Shown: positions 16,115-24,034, numbered from the stretch's first letter. The stretch: DNA of 24,034 nt from FEN-1297 sp046704255 (GCA_046704255.1 JBJKSH010000208.1:1-24034); one strand, 5' to 3'. Translations and numbers: made by a program. The notes: generated by a model not told the origin, from the letters alone.

Positions 16115-16134
16115 TATATGTGTTGTTCATTATA
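16103..16134. repeat. 16-bp tandem duplication across the metH start codon
   Basis: TGTGTTGTTCATTATA (plus-strand reading) occurs twice in perfect tandem, at 16103-16118 and 16119-16134. Each copy contains an ATG on the minus strand. The inner one (16114) starts metH; the outer one (16130) is shifted by one base and opens an 18-codon frame ending at 16074. Confidence 0.9.
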
Positions 16135-16423
16135 TTAGTAATTTTAGACTTAACTTAAATTAAATTTATTCTCTTCCATATTTAAGCAACGAGAAATTAA
16201 CACCGGCAAAAAATTATATGACGTAAGAACTCAATAATAAATTTTACAAAATAAAAAAATCAACTTCTGAAGACGGGGAAATCAGAGATCAATCTGACCT
16301 CTGACATCTGATTTTGGTTCTAACTTGACCGGCTGATGAAATCCGTCTTTTTTGTAAACATGTGCAAATATAATTAAATTAAGTTCTATTAAAAAGATAC
16401 ATTATTTAGAATAGGATATAACA
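16115..16423. other. 309-base divergent intergenic region between metH and hldD
   Basis: It carries the upstream signals of both genes. Besides the tandem duplication near metH and the nested inverted repeats at 16269-16353, it is plain AT-rich sequence. I see no conserved cobalamin or SAM riboswitch core on the metH strand, no tRNA and no plausible small gene. An AGGA about 12 bases before the hldD ATG may serve as ribosome site. Confidence 0.6.
16269..16353 (+). promoter_or_regulatory. Nested inverted repeats ending in a T-tract, possible structured leader/attenuator of hldD
   Basis: An outer stem AAGACGG (16270-16276) pairs with CCGTCTT (16343-16349), followed directly by further T residues (T-tract 16348-16353). 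Inside it, AAATCAGA (16279-16286) pairs with TCTGATTT (16307-16314). A weaker hairpin GGTT/GACC (16316-16330) could complete a three-way junction. Three degenerate heptamers (TCTGACC, TCTGACA, TCTGATT) lie at 16293-16313. The T-tract is on the hldD strand about 70 bases before its ATG. It matches no riboswitch class I know; it may be only a repeat or terminator. Confidence 0.3.
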
Positions 16424-17398
16424 ATGATGGCAGTTACCGGCGGTGCAGGATTTATCGGCAGCGCAATTGTTTGGAAGTTAAATAAGCTGGGTGAAGATAA
16501 AATTCTAATAATTGATGAATTGGGTACAGATGAAAAGTGGAAGAATCTTGTGGGATTAAATTTTTATGATTTTATAAATAAAGATGAATTTATAAACGAT
16601 GTTGAAGCAGGAAAAGATTTTAATTTAAACGCAGTAATACACATGGGAGCCAATTCATCCACTACCGAAAAGGATGCCGATCATCTTTTGAAAAATAATT
16701 ATGAATATACGAAGAAGCTTGCCGGGTATTGCCTAGACAAAGATATCAGATTTATCTACGCATCTTCCGCTGCAACTTACGGTGACGGTTCATTAGGTTT
16801 TGACGACAGTGAAAAACTATGCATGCAGCTTAAGCCTTTAAATATGTACGGGTATTCAAAAAATCTTTTTGATATCCACGCCATAAAACAAGGCTATATA
16901 AATAATATTGCAGGTATAAAATATTTTAATGTGTACGGCCCTAACGAATATCATAAAGGCAACATGCGAAGTGTTGTACATAAAGCTTTTGAACAGATTA
17001 GGGATACGGGAAAAGTAAAATTATTTAAATCCCTAAACCCAAACTATAAAGACGGCGAACAAATGAGGGACTTTGTTTATGTTAAAGATGCGGTGGATAT
17101 GACATTGTTCTTTTTGGAAAATAAAGATAAGAACGGTTTGTTCAATGCCGGCTCCGGTAAAGCACGTACATGGAACGATCTTGTTACCGCAATATTTAAT
17201 GCAATGGACAAACCTGTATATATAGAATATATCGACCTCCCGGAAAACCTGGCAGGCAAGTATCAGTATTTTACGGAAGCTAAACTTGAAAAGATAAAAA
17301 AAGCCAGCTACTCAAAAAAAATAAACTCTCTGGAAAACGGAGTAACCGACTATGTAAAAAATTATCTGTTAAAAAATAAATATTTGGGATTTAATTAA
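16424..17398 (+). CDS. hldD: ADP-L-glycero-D-manno-heptose 6-epimerase
   Basis: The product is 324 residues, a short-chain dehydrogenase/epimerase that converts ADP-D-glycero- to ADP-L-glycero-D-manno-heptose, the precursor of the LPS inner core. The NAD(P)-binding loop is G6-GA-G9-FI-G12. The catalytic YxxxK is Y142-GYS-K146. K178, in GPNEYHKGNM, aligns with the second catalytic Lys of the E. coli enzyme. FINKDEF (50-56) and the NVYGPNEYHKGNMRSVVHKA stretch are typical of HldD rather than of UDP-galactose epimerases. The length is slightly above the usual 308-310. Met1 or Met2 may be the start. No other heptose or LPS gene is adjacent. Its stop overlaps the stop of the convergent acidic protein gene by 3 bases (17396-17398 against 17395-17397). 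Confidence 0.93.
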   Translation: MMAVTGGAGFIGSAIVWKLNKLGEDKILIIDELGTDEKWKNLVGLNFYDFINKDEFINDVEAGKDFNLNAVIHMGANSSTTEKDADHLLKNNYEYTKKLAGYCLDKDIRFIYASSAATYGDGSLGFDDSEKLCMQLKPLNMYGYSKNLFDIHAIKQGYINNIAGIKYFNVYGPNEYHKGNMRSVVHKAFEQIRDTGKVKLFKSLNPNYKDGEQMRDFVYVKDAVDMTLFFLENKDKNGLFNAGSGKARTWNDLVTAIFNAMDKPVYIEYIDLPENLAGKYQYFTEAKLEKIKKASYSKKINSLENGVTDYVKNYLLKNKYLGFN

Positions 17399-17757
17399 TT
17401 ATAAGGAAGTTCTTCGTCATCGTCGAATAAATCCTCATCATCTTCATCGAAGTCGAAATCTTCCTCGTAAAACTCTTCATCCTCATCCGGCTCCTTATCA
17501 AAAAGATCGTCTTCATCTTTAAATTCATCATCATCTTCTTCATCTTCGTCGTCCTCATAAAAATCATCTTCATCATCAAAGTCATCATCATCTTCAAAAT
17601 CATCCTCTTCGTCATTCTTTTTTCTGCCGCCTAAGTTTAAGATTAAGTTATCTTCGCTATCTTTACAGGCTGCCGGGAGTATTTTACTAAGCTGATCTTC
17701 AATAGATTCTTCGCTTGGTTTTAATTCTTCTTCCGAATCGTTAAAAGCACTTTTCAT
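17395..17757 (-). CDS. Highly acidic small protein, function unknown
   Basis: The product is 120 residues. The N-terminal 48 residues are ordinary and helical (ESIEDQLSKILPAACKDSED) with a single Cys31 and a short basic patch GGRKK. From residue 49 to 116, 52 of 68 residues are Asp or Glu, broken mainly by regularly placed Phe and Tyr (DDFED, DDFYE, DEFKD, EEFYEEDFDFDE). A proper ribosome site (AGGAG, about 17767-17772) precedes the ATG, so translation is credible. It has no signal peptide and is probably cytoplasmic. Acidic tails of this type occur in nucleic-acid mimics, histone/ribosome-associated chaperones and Ca2+-binding proteins; none can be chosen here. It converges on hldD with a 3-base stop overlap and starts 200 bases from the divergent Nudix gene. 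Confidence 0.75.
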   Translation of the reverse strand: MKSAFNDSEEELKPSEESIEDQLSKILPAACKDSEDNLILNLGGRKKNDEEDDFEDDDDFDDEDDFYEDDEDEEDDDEFKDEDDLFDKEPDEDEEFYEEDFDFDEDDEDLFDDDEELPYN

Positions 17758-17957
17758 TACAATAGGTCTCCTATTATTATAATTAAATTTGCTTATAAAA
17801 ATTAATATGCCCTAATTATTTATAAATTTTTTTAAAGAGCAAAATAAATTTATATTATATTTTGTGTTAACAAAAATAAAATAAATACTACGTAGTAAAA
17901 CTTAATTTAGTAAAGAATAAGTGTCAATACATTTGTTAATCTTTAAGGAAAATTAAT

Positions 17958-18422
17958 ATGAAGCTTGCCACCCTGTGTTATGTAATTGATGAAAAGCAAA
18001 ATAAAACTCTTATGCTGCACCGTGTTAAGAAAAAGAATGATTACCATGAAGGGAAATGGAACGGACTTGGCGGAAAGCTGGAAGAAACGGAATCACCGGA
18101 AGAATGTGTAATTAGAGAAGTTAAAGAAGAATCCGGTTTAACTATATTTTCGCCGCGAATGCACGGCTTTATTACTTTTCCTCAGTTTGACGGAAAAGAC
18201 GACTGGTATGTATTTATATTTACTGCGGATAATTTTGTAGGCGAGTTAATTGATTCTTCCGAAGGTAATCTGGAATGGATACCGAACGACAAGGTAACGG
18301 AATTAAATTTATGGGACGGTGATGCGGTCTTCCTTAAATGGCTTAAACAAGATAAATTCTTCAGCGCAAAGTTTAATTATGAAAACGGAAAATATTTAAA
18401 CCACCAGGTGTTTTTTTATTGA
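17958..18422 (+). CDS. Nudix hydrolase, 8-oxo-dGTP diphosphatase-like (MutT/MutX type)
   Basis: The product is 154 residues. A complete Nudix box covers residues 39-61 (G-x5-E45-x7-R53-E54-V-x-E57-E58-x-G60-L61), which binds Mg2+ and hydrolyses a nucleoside diphosphate linked to another moiety. The opening KLATLCYVID and the stretch HRVKKKNDYHEGKWNGLGGK closely resemble MutX-type 8-oxo-dGTPases, which remove oxidised dGTP from the nucleotide pool. The substrate is therefore a family-based inference. It is cytoplasmic. A ribosome site (AAGGAAA) lies 6-8 bases before the ATG. It is a stand-alone gene: the next gene starts 140 bases on, and the upstream gene is divergent. Confidence 0.9.
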   Translation: MKLATLCYVIDEKQNKTLMLHRVKKKNDYHEGKWNGLGGKLEETESPEECVIREVKEESGLTIFSPRMHGFITFPQFDGKDDWYVFIFTADNFVGELIDSSEGNLEWIPNDKVTELNLWDGDAVFLKWLKQDKFFSAKFNYENGKYLNHQVFFY

Positions 18423-18562
18423 GGAATATTATAGAAATTTAATTATCCGAATATTTAAATGAATTCCGGTTAATAATGTTTTATTGTGATTCCTTTGACT
18501 TAGGATCTTAAACATTCCTTTATATCTTTTTAAATGTAATTATAAAATTTAAAATTTGGTTA

Positions 18563-19801
18563 ATGGTTTCCATAATAATTTTAATAATAGTATTTATTTT
18601 AATAGCAGTTAGGCAGGTTGGTAATGTAAAATTACAAATCTGGCAAATTATGCTTGGGGGTGCCGTTGCCGTATTGGCAACAGGTCAAATTTCAATAACA
18701 GATGCATTCAACTCTATAAACTTTGATGTTATTATTTTCCTTTTGGGAATGTTTATTGTTGGAGAAGCACTTGTAAAAAGCGGTTTACTCGCTTATATAT
18801 CTTACAATTTTTTTAAAAGCGCTTCATCCGTAAATAGCCTGGTTTTACTTTTGATTTTTGGAATGGGAATGATATCGGTCTTTTTAATGAACGATACTGT
18901 TGCTGTTATCGGAACGCCGGTTGTGCTACTTCTTGCGGAAAGGAATAAACTTTCACCCCAAATGCTTCTGCTTGCACTTGCATTTGCAATTACTACCGGC
19001 AGTGTTATGAGCCCAATCGGAAACCCGCAAAATTTATTAATTGCTTTAAACGGCAATGTAGGAAACAGTTTTATAACTTTTTCAAAATATTTGTTCATCC
19101 CGACAATTATAAATTTGTTTTTTGCTTATATACTTTTAAAAATTTATTATAAGAAAGAATTTCATAGTATTGCACTGCAGCATTATCCCGAATCAATAAC
19201 CGATACTAAGTTAGCTATGCTTTCACGCATTTCACTCGGTATTATTCTTATACTCATTTTCATAAAATTAATAATCGTTTTTTTTGAACTTACTTTTGAT
19301 CTTAAACTAACATACATCTCAATATCCGCCTCACTTCCGGTAATTATATTCAGTTCAAAAAGAAGAAGCATTTTGAAACATGTAGATTGGTACACACTTA
19401 TATTCTTTGCGGCAATGTTCATTCTAATGCAGAGTGTTTGGAACAGCGGATTCTTCCAGGGAATAATAGTACATTCTAAAATTAATATTACGTCTAACGT
19501 TATGATATTAAGCGTAAGCTGTTTACTCAGCCAGTTAATTTCAAATGTACCGCTTGTTGCACTTTACCTTCCGATTCTTAATCATCTTAATATATCCGTG
19601 CAAGGGTTAATGGCATTGGCAGCAGGCAGTACGGTTGCGGGCAATCTCTTTATACTTGGCGCAGCAAGCAATATAATTATAATACAAAATGCAGAGAGAC
19701 GAAAAAAAATTTCCTTATCCTTTTGGGAATTTGCAAAAACCGGAATACCTTTAACTATAATTAATATAGTTACTTATTATTTATATTTAAAGATTATATA
19801 A
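18563..19801 (+). CDS. SLC13/ArsB-like membrane transporter (ion-transporter superfamily)
   Basis: The product is 412 residues, nearly all hydrophobic, with about 10-11 membrane spans. Two inverted halves each carry a re-entrant loop signature of this superfamily: N110-D-T112 followed by MSPIGNPQNLL (149-159) in the first half, and S327-NVP330 followed by GSTVAGN and GAASN370 in the second. This is the pattern of the DASS/ArsB/CitM ion-transporter group, which uses Na+ or H+ to move anions or dicarboxylates, or extrudes arsenite. The substrate cannot be decided: no arsenic, citrate or sulfate genes lie nearby. The protein is slightly short for ArsB (about 430). No Shine-Dalgarno is evident before the ATG. 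The downstream gene is convergent. Confidence 0.85.
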   Translation: MVSIIILIIVFILIAVRQVGNVKLQIWQIMLGGAVAVLATGQISITDAFNSINFDVIIFLLGMFIVGEALVKSGLLAYISYNFFKSASSVNSLVLLLIFGMGMISVFLMNDTVAVIGTPVVLLLAERNKLSPQMLLLALAFAITTGSVMSPIGNPQNLLIALNGNVGNSFITFSKYLFIPTIINLFFAYILLKIYYKKEFHSIALQHYPESITDTKLAMLSRISLGIILILIFIKLIIVFFELTFDLKLTYISISASLPVIIFSSKRRSILKHVDWYTLIFFAAMFILMQSVWNSGFFQGIIVHSKINITSNVMILSVSCLLSQLISNVPLVALYLPILNHLNISVQGLMALAAGSTVAGNLFILGAASNIIIIQNAERRKKISLSFWEFAKTGIPLTIINIVTYYLYLKII

Positions 19802-19896
19802 AGCTGTCAACTATGCTCGAAATACAAATTGCTTGCGGTAATATCTTTAATCCGTAACTTTTATTATATCTGTTTAAAACTTATACTTAAACTAAT

Positions 19897-21231
19897 TTAT
19901 TTCAACAGCACGAGCTTTTTGATTGACTCAAAATTACCTGCTCTCAAGCTGTATAAATACACACCGCTTGCCAATTCGGACGCATCAAATTTAATTGAAT
20001 ATATACCGGCGGATTTATATCCGTTTATCAATGTCTTAATTTTATTTCCGAAAATATCAAATATTTTTAAGGTCACATATCCGTTCACCGGAAGCTGATA
20101 GTTTATCGTGGTAACAGGGTTAAACGGATTCGGAAAGTTTTGGCTGACTGAATATCCGGTAAGAATTTTATCAAAATTCATTTCAATAACCCTTGAATAA
20201 TTTATTGTCCCGTCATAATCAATTTGATTTAACCTGTATTTTATAATTCCGGTTAAAGGGATATTCCCAATTTCATCTTTAAATTGATAAGCGGATTTTT
20301 TGGTTGTTGTTCCTTTGCCACGTACAAAACCAATTTTTTGCCAGGTTAAATTTTCTAACTTTCTATGTATTTCAAAACCACTGTTGTTAGTTTCAGTTGC
20401 AGTTATCCATTTCAACACAACATCTTTATCATTAAGATCGTAACTGAAATAAATTAAATCGACGGGGATAACGGTTTTTAATTTTGCTTCCTGGCTGTAT
20501 TCGGATTCCGTACTTGAATTAAATGCAGCTACTCTATATGTATATACGGTATCCGGAATAACATTGTTATCCGAGTATGCAGTGGAATCCTTACCAACAG
20601 CAGCTATCTGTGCCCATTTTCCGGTAACAGGATCCTTCTTTTCAATTCTATATCCGTCTTCATTTGAAGCGTTATCGTCCCAGGTTAAGTTGATTGTACC
20701 CGGAGGGTTTTCCGTTAAAATAAGATTAGTAGGATCATTAATAGGATTTTGCTTGGTAATTTTTACAGTTCCATTTATTAGTGTGCCGTACCAAATGAAT
20801 GTAAAAGTTCCGTTTATTTCCTTGTTATTAAAAGAGCCGACGGCAGCAATACTGGTAGCGTTGGGGTTTGGGCAGTTTACGGCGGTTCCTGAATATGCGC
20901 CCGTATATAATCCCGAGCCGGAAATATCTCCCCAAATTGCCGAGGTAAAAGATGCGGTAAATCCGGAATCCGTTAAAGTAATATCTGTAGAAAACGGAAG
21001 CCTTGGCTGACCTAAAATATTACCGCCTACGTCCCAGTCCCCGTGTGCCGTATTGTTTACAAGGTTCACGGAAATATCAACTGTTATGTTTCCGTTAGTT
21101 AGATAATGATTATTTACCCATTGCCCTGTCCAGGTACCTTTCATTGAAGCAAGGTTTTTTATTTGGGAATAATTTAAAGGTGAAAAGCATAACAAGAATA
21201 CAAGCATAAAGAAAGAAAATTTCGGTTTCAT
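19897..21231 (-). CDS. Secreted fibronectin-III protein with T9SS type A sorting domain
   Basis: The product is 444 residues. A signal peptide covers 1-23 (ending NYSQ). Residues about 28-160 are a beta-rich domain of unknown role (MKGTWTGQW, GTFTFIWYGTLINGTVKI). Residues about 166-254 are a fibronectin type III domain (PTNLILTENPPGTINLTWDD). Residues about 255-352 are a second FnIII-like region of the kind common before sorting signals (ETNNSGFEIHRK, KYRLNQIDYDG). Residues 365-444 are a Por/T9SS type A sorting domain (NFPNPFNPVTTINY, ending SGVYLYSLRAG...KKLVLLK). It is expected to cross the outer membrane through the type IX system and be attached to or released from the cell surface. A strong ribosome site (AGGAGG, about 21236-21242) supports the start. 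It appears monocistronic. Confidence 0.93.
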   Translation of the reverse strand: MKPKFSFFMLVFLLCFSPLNYSQIKNLASMKGTWTGQWVNNHYLTNGNITVDISVNLVNNTAHGDWDVGGNILGQPRLPFSTDITLTDSGFTASFTSAIWGDISGSGLYTGAYSGTAVNCPNPNATSIAAVGSFNNKEINGTFTFIWYGTLINGTVKITKQNPINDPTNLILTENPPGTINLTWDDNASNEDGYRIEKKDPVTGKWAQIAAVGKDSTAYSDNNVIPDTVYTYRVAAFNSSTESEYSQEAKLKTVIPVDLIYFSYDLNDKDVVLKWITATETNNSGFEIHRKLENLTWQKIGFVRGKGTTTKKSAYQFKDEIGNIPLTGIIKYRLNQIDYDGTINYSRVIEMNFDKILTGYSVSQNFPNPFNPVTTINYQLPVNGYVTLKIFDIFGNKIKTLINGYKSAGIYSIKFDASELASGVYLYSLRAGNFESIKKLVLLK

Positions 21232-21464
21232 ATTTCCTCCTATTTTAAATTTGCGTACTCTATCAGCTATATGATAATTACAAATTCTATAATTAGAAGA
21301 TCGTAATAAAAATCGAATAGGGATGCCGGATTAGCAAAGAATAAAGGGATAAAATTATTTCTTAGGAAAAAGGTACCGGTAAAGCGGAATTATAACTATT
21401 TCAAATTAAATATTTTAATTTTTAAAGGCAATAAAATTATTTATGTTAAACTTGTTTTGGCAAC

Positions 21465-22154
21465 TCAATCAATTAATTTATAACCTATGCCGTGTACGGT
21501 AAGAATGGTTTTGGGTTTGTTGGGGTTATCTTCAATTTTTTGCCGGAGTTTAACAATAAAGTTATCAACGGTGCGTGTTGTAGGGCTTTCATCAAAGCCC
21601 CAAATAATTCTTAGCAGCTCATCGCGGCTTACTGTTTTATTTCTATTATTCCAAAGATGATTTAAAATATCAAATTCTTTATGGGACATTTGAACTTCGC
21701 CGTAGCTGTTGTAAGCATTATAAGCCGCAAAATTCAGATCCAGTTTTCCAATAGTAACAATATCTTTTTCCCGGTTCTGCCCGTTGTTTTCATTACGGCG
21801 CCTAAGTACGGCTTTAATGCGTGCTATAAGCTCTCTAATACTGAAAGGTTTTGTAATATAATCATCCGCTCCAAGTTCCAAGCCCAGGACTTTATCTATT
21901 TCTTCACTTCTTGCGGTAAGTAAAATTATTGGTATAGTACGGCCTTTTTTTCTAACGGTCTTGCAAACTTCAAAACCGGAAAGCTTTGGAAGCATAACAT
22001 CCAGGATTACCATGTCATAATTATTTTCCAAAATTTTTTTTAAACCGGTTTCACCATCTTTAGCGGAATCTACGGTATATCCCTCTATCTCAAAATTATC
22101 CTTTAAGCCCGTAATCATATTAGGCTCATCTTCAACGATAAGTATATTTGTCAT
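21465..22154 (-). CDS. OmpR/PhoB-type response regulator
   Basis: The product is 229 residues. The receiver domain (1-120) has E8-D9 in the acidic pocket, D52 as phospho-acceptor (MVILDVMLPK), a conserved Thr in LLTARS, and Lys in DYITKPFS. The winged-helix DNA-binding domain (about 130-229) shows HKEFDILNHLWNN, TVSRDELL, RTVDNFIVKLRQKI and HGIGYKL. The frame stays open upstream to 22340, but the start at 22154 is preferred because GGGAGGAG sits just before it and MTNILIVEDE is the exact usual beginning of this family. The sensor kinase gene upstream on the same strand is the likely partner, although 297 bases separate them. The output promoters are unknown. Confidence 0.95.
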   Translation of the reverse strand: MTNILIVEDEPNMITGLKDNFEIEGYTVDSAKDGETGLKKILENNYDMVILDVMLPKLSGFEVCKTVRKKGRTIPIILLTARSEEIDKVLGLELGADDYITKPFSIRELIARIKAVLRRRNENNGQNREKDIVTIGKLDLNFAAYNAYNSYGEVQMSHKEFDILNHLWNNRNKTVSRDELLRIIWGFDESPTTRTVDNFIVKLRQKIEDNPNKPKTILTVHGIGYKLID

Positions 22155-22156
22155 AT

Positions 22157-22164
22157 CTCCTCCC
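22157..22164 (-). promoter_or_regulatory. Strong ribosome binding site fixing the OmpR-type regulator start
   Basis: GGGAGGAG on the minus strand lies 2 bases (4 from the GGAGG core) before the ATG at 22154. This decides against the 62-codon longer frame. Confidence 0.8.
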
Positions 22165-22285
22165 GGTAAAGAAAAATCTCTCTCTAATCTCCGGTGCAAT
22201 ATAATAAAAAAAATGATGCTGTGAATAGGGAATAGGAAATAGTTAAGTGTTACCGGTAAAGGTATAAGTAAATTTTGTACAATTG

Positions 22286-22360
22286 CCCCGGCATTTATAC
22301 CGGGGAATAATAAACCAAACAAAACAGAGGCTTTAGCCACATTTAGAGTTTTATGTGGCT
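22286..22360. other. Two hairpins in the kinase-regulator intergenic region
   Basis: CCCCGG-8-CCGGGG lies at 22286-22305, and AGCCACAT-10-ATGTGGCT at 22335-22360. Neither is followed by a T-tract on the minus strand, so they are not convincing terminators. They may be RNA processing or regulatory structures in the spacer between the kinase and regulator genes, which otherwise shows nothing recognisable. Confidence 0.35.
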
Positions 22361-22451
22361 TGCCCTAAGAATCAGAGATTTAATTTCCCCTTTAGTTAAA
22401 ACTGACGGCAATGGAATACTTTGAATTATTACAAACATTGCTTTTAACTTT

Positions 22452-24034
22452 TCACACCGGCTCTTTAGTCAATGGAAACTTAAGATAAAAGGTGCTGCCT
22501 TGGCCTTCGCTGCTTTTTAAAGATACCAGTCCTTTATGCTCATCCATTATGTTTTTTACAATGCTTAAGCCTAAACCGGCTCCTTTAGTTATCGGTGCGT
22601 TCCTATCCTGCCCCCGGTAAAATTTTTCAAAAATCTTTTTTTGTTTGTCTGTTGAAATTCCTATACCGTAATCTTTAATTTTAACAACAGCAAAGTTATC
22701 TTCCAAACATGCGACAATTTCTATCTCTTTTCTGTCCATACTATATTTCATTGCATTATCAATTAAGTTAATAACAGCTTCGGCTATTGCTTCTTCATCG
22801 CCGTTTATAAACGGAATTTCCGGATCCTTTTCAAATTTAAATTTAAAACCGGAGTTATTCAGGTGAAAGCTGTATGTTTCCAGGATATTTTCAACTACGG
22901 AATTCAAATTCAAATTCTTAAAGTTGAAATTCTTCTTTTTCTCTTCAATTTTATAAAAGCTCAATATTTTATCTACAATACGGCTCAGCCTGCTGCTTTC
23001 CTGGTAAATAATTTTATAATATTCATTTTTCTTTTCCGGAGAAGTTATTCTGCCGCCGGCAAGAGTTTCGGAAAAAAGACTGATTAAAGACAGCGGGGTT
23101 CTAAGCTCATGCGATACGTTCGAAATAAAATCCGATTTAATTCTTGTAAGCTCCATTTCTCTCCGCAGGTTTTTTAGCATAAACCAGATGCCCGTAAACA
23201 AAACAATATCTATCACGAAAATTGTTATTAAATTCCTGTTAGCTCTTTCCTTAACAAGCTGAGCAATAGTTTTTCCTTTTAGAAAAATTGCCGCGGAATA
23301 ATTAGGCAGAAGAAGCAGTCGTTTTTGCTGCTGTATACTTCCTGAACTTTTGCCGTTGCTTAAAAATACTTCTTTGTTTGTCTCATAATTTGTAATTGAT
23401 ACCGTGAATTCACCATGAGAAAGTTTTTTAATTTCCGGCAGCAAATTTTGCCTTATAAAAACTGCCGGGTTAACAAGTATGCCGCAAAAATCATTCGGGT
23501 TATCGGTATAGTCCAGTGGGAATAAGAAAATTTCCTCACTGTCGTCCTTACCGGCAGTACAAGCCTCAATTCTTCTAATACTATCCTGGTTTAAGTTTAC
23601 AATTTTTTTTAATTTTCCTGCGTTAGCTTTAATTATATCCGCCCAGGAAAATTTTATATAAGAAATAATCGAATCATCTTCCAGTGAATAAAAATCTTTT
23701 GTATTATCATTATTAAGATCGGAAAGTATAACTGCCTGTATTGTCGGATTAAGGGATAAAAATTCCTTAACATTATTATTAAACTTTCCAATTTTTTTAT
23801 CTTTATAATTAACCACAAGCAGGTTAATTTTTCTCGTCCACCCGTTTATAACATCCAAAGTATATTGATCAACAGAAGAAAGAATGGTATTCAATTGATC
23901 GTTATAAACTTTATCAATAACCCTTTCCGTTTCATTAAGTGAACTAATTTCATCTACCGAAAATATTATTGCCGGTATTGAAATTAAAACGGCAAAAATA
24001 ATTATTATATTATTTATAGATTTCTTAAACAAAG
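22452..24034 (-). CDS. HisKA sensor histidine kinase, 5' end at or beyond window edge
   Basis: At least 526 residues are visible, beginning FKKSINNIIIIFAV. The only candidate start inside the window is a TTG at 24032, so the true ATG is probably just off the edge (numbers here count from that TTG). The first membrane span is at about 8-27. An extracytoplasmic sensor region of about 240 residues with no recognised signature follows, then a second span at about 266-287. HisKA carries H308 in FISNVSHELRTPL. HATPase_c has N422/N426 (INLIDNAMKYS), D454-YGIG, KGAGLGLS and a C-terminal GQGSTFYLKFPL. All motifs for autophosphorylation are intact. It is a PhoR/BaeS-like inner-membrane kinase and very likely phosphorylates the OmpR-type regulator encoded next. 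Stimulus unknown. Confidence 0.92.
   Translation of the reverse strand, partial: LFKKSINNIIIIFAVLISIPAIIFSVDEISSLNETERVIDKVYNDQLNTILSSVDQYTLDVINGWTRKINLLVVNYKDKKIGKFNNNVKEFLSLNPTIQAVILSDLNNDNTKDFYSLEDDSIISYIKFSWADIIKANAGKLKKIVNLNQDSIRRIEACTAGKDDSEEIFLFPLDYTDNPNDFCGILVNPAVFIRQNLLPEIKKLSHGEFTVSITNYETNKEVFLSNGKSSGSIQQQKRLLLLPNYSAAIFLKGKTIAQLVKERANRNLITIFVIDIVLFTGIWFMLKNLRREMELTRIKSDFISNVSHELRTPLSLISLFSETLAGGRITSPEKKNEYYKIIYQESSRLSRIVDKILSFYKIEEKKKNFNFKNLNLNSVVENILETYSFHLNNSGFKFKFEKDPEIPFINGDEEAIAEAVINLIDNAMKYSMDRKEIEIVACLEDNFAVVKIKDYGIGISTDKQKKIFEKFYRGQDRNAPITKGAGLGLSIVKNIMDEHKGLVSLKSSEGQGSTFYLKFPLTKEPV

Noticed and set aside
16115..16423. Cobalamin or SAM riboswitch upstream of metH
   Set aside because: Reading the minus strand shows no B12-box-like core and no SAM-I, SAM-II or SAH consensus elements.
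22155..22340. 62-codon N-terminal hydrophobic extension of the OmpR-type regulator
   Set aside because: The frame is open, but there is no ribosome site at 22340, a strong GGAGG precedes 22154, and the receiver fold begins exactly at MTNILIVEDE. A membrane-anchored regulator is not supported.
24030..24032. TTG at 24032 as the real start of the sensor kinase
   Set aside because: It is two bases from the window edge with no upstream sequence to judge; a start outside the window is more likely.

Overview
The window looks like a chromosomal segment of an AT-rich, free-living Gram-negative bacterium of the Bacteroidota/Chlorobi group, most likely an Ignavibacteria-type lineage (inference). The support is a secreted protein ending in a type IX secretion sorting domain (motif NFPNPFNP), OmpA-type envelope proteins, a heptose epimerase for LPS, and large periplasmic-propeller histidine kinases typical of this phylum. 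No rRNA, tRNA, CRISPR array or IS transposase is visible.

Layout. Bases 1-3656 (minus strand) hold a tight envelope operon: an OmpA-domain protein, two unrecognised exported proteins, and a beta-lactamase-fold serine hydrolase cut by the left edge. Bases 3833-11687 hold two NarL-type two-component systems arranged back to back. A Reg_prop/Y_Y_Y sensor kinase and its LuxR-type regulator run leftward. A kinase whose ectodomain is a seven-repeat FG-GAP propeller plus an ASPIC/UnbV domain runs rightward with its own regulator. Bases 11903-16114 (minus) encode cobalamin-dependent methionine synthase (metH). Bases 16115-18422 carry hldD, a convergent and extremely acidic small protein, and a Nudix hydrolase. 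Bases 18563-19801 encode an SLC13/ArsB-like permease. Bases 19897-21231 (minus) encode a fibronectin-III protein exported by T9SS. Bases 21465-24034 (minus) encode an OmpR-type regulator and a HisKA sensor kinase, the latter cut by the right edge.

The most striking observation is inside metH. A 178-codon, stop-free, in-frame insertion (about 13364-13897) lies exactly in the linker between the helical cap and the B12-binding Rossmann domain. It encodes a complete-looking DUF559 (Vsr-like, PD-(D/E)xK-type) endonuclease domain. At each end it has two tandem copies of a C/G-rich palindromic repeat, arranged as imperfect terminal inverted repeats. Without it the protein is 1225 residues, about the size of an ordinary MetH. 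This has the appearance of a selfish cassette that survives in a housekeeping gene by being translated in frame. The second notable item is the FG-GAP/ASPIC-UnbV histidine kinase, an unusual sensor architecture, next to its mirror-image two-component partner.
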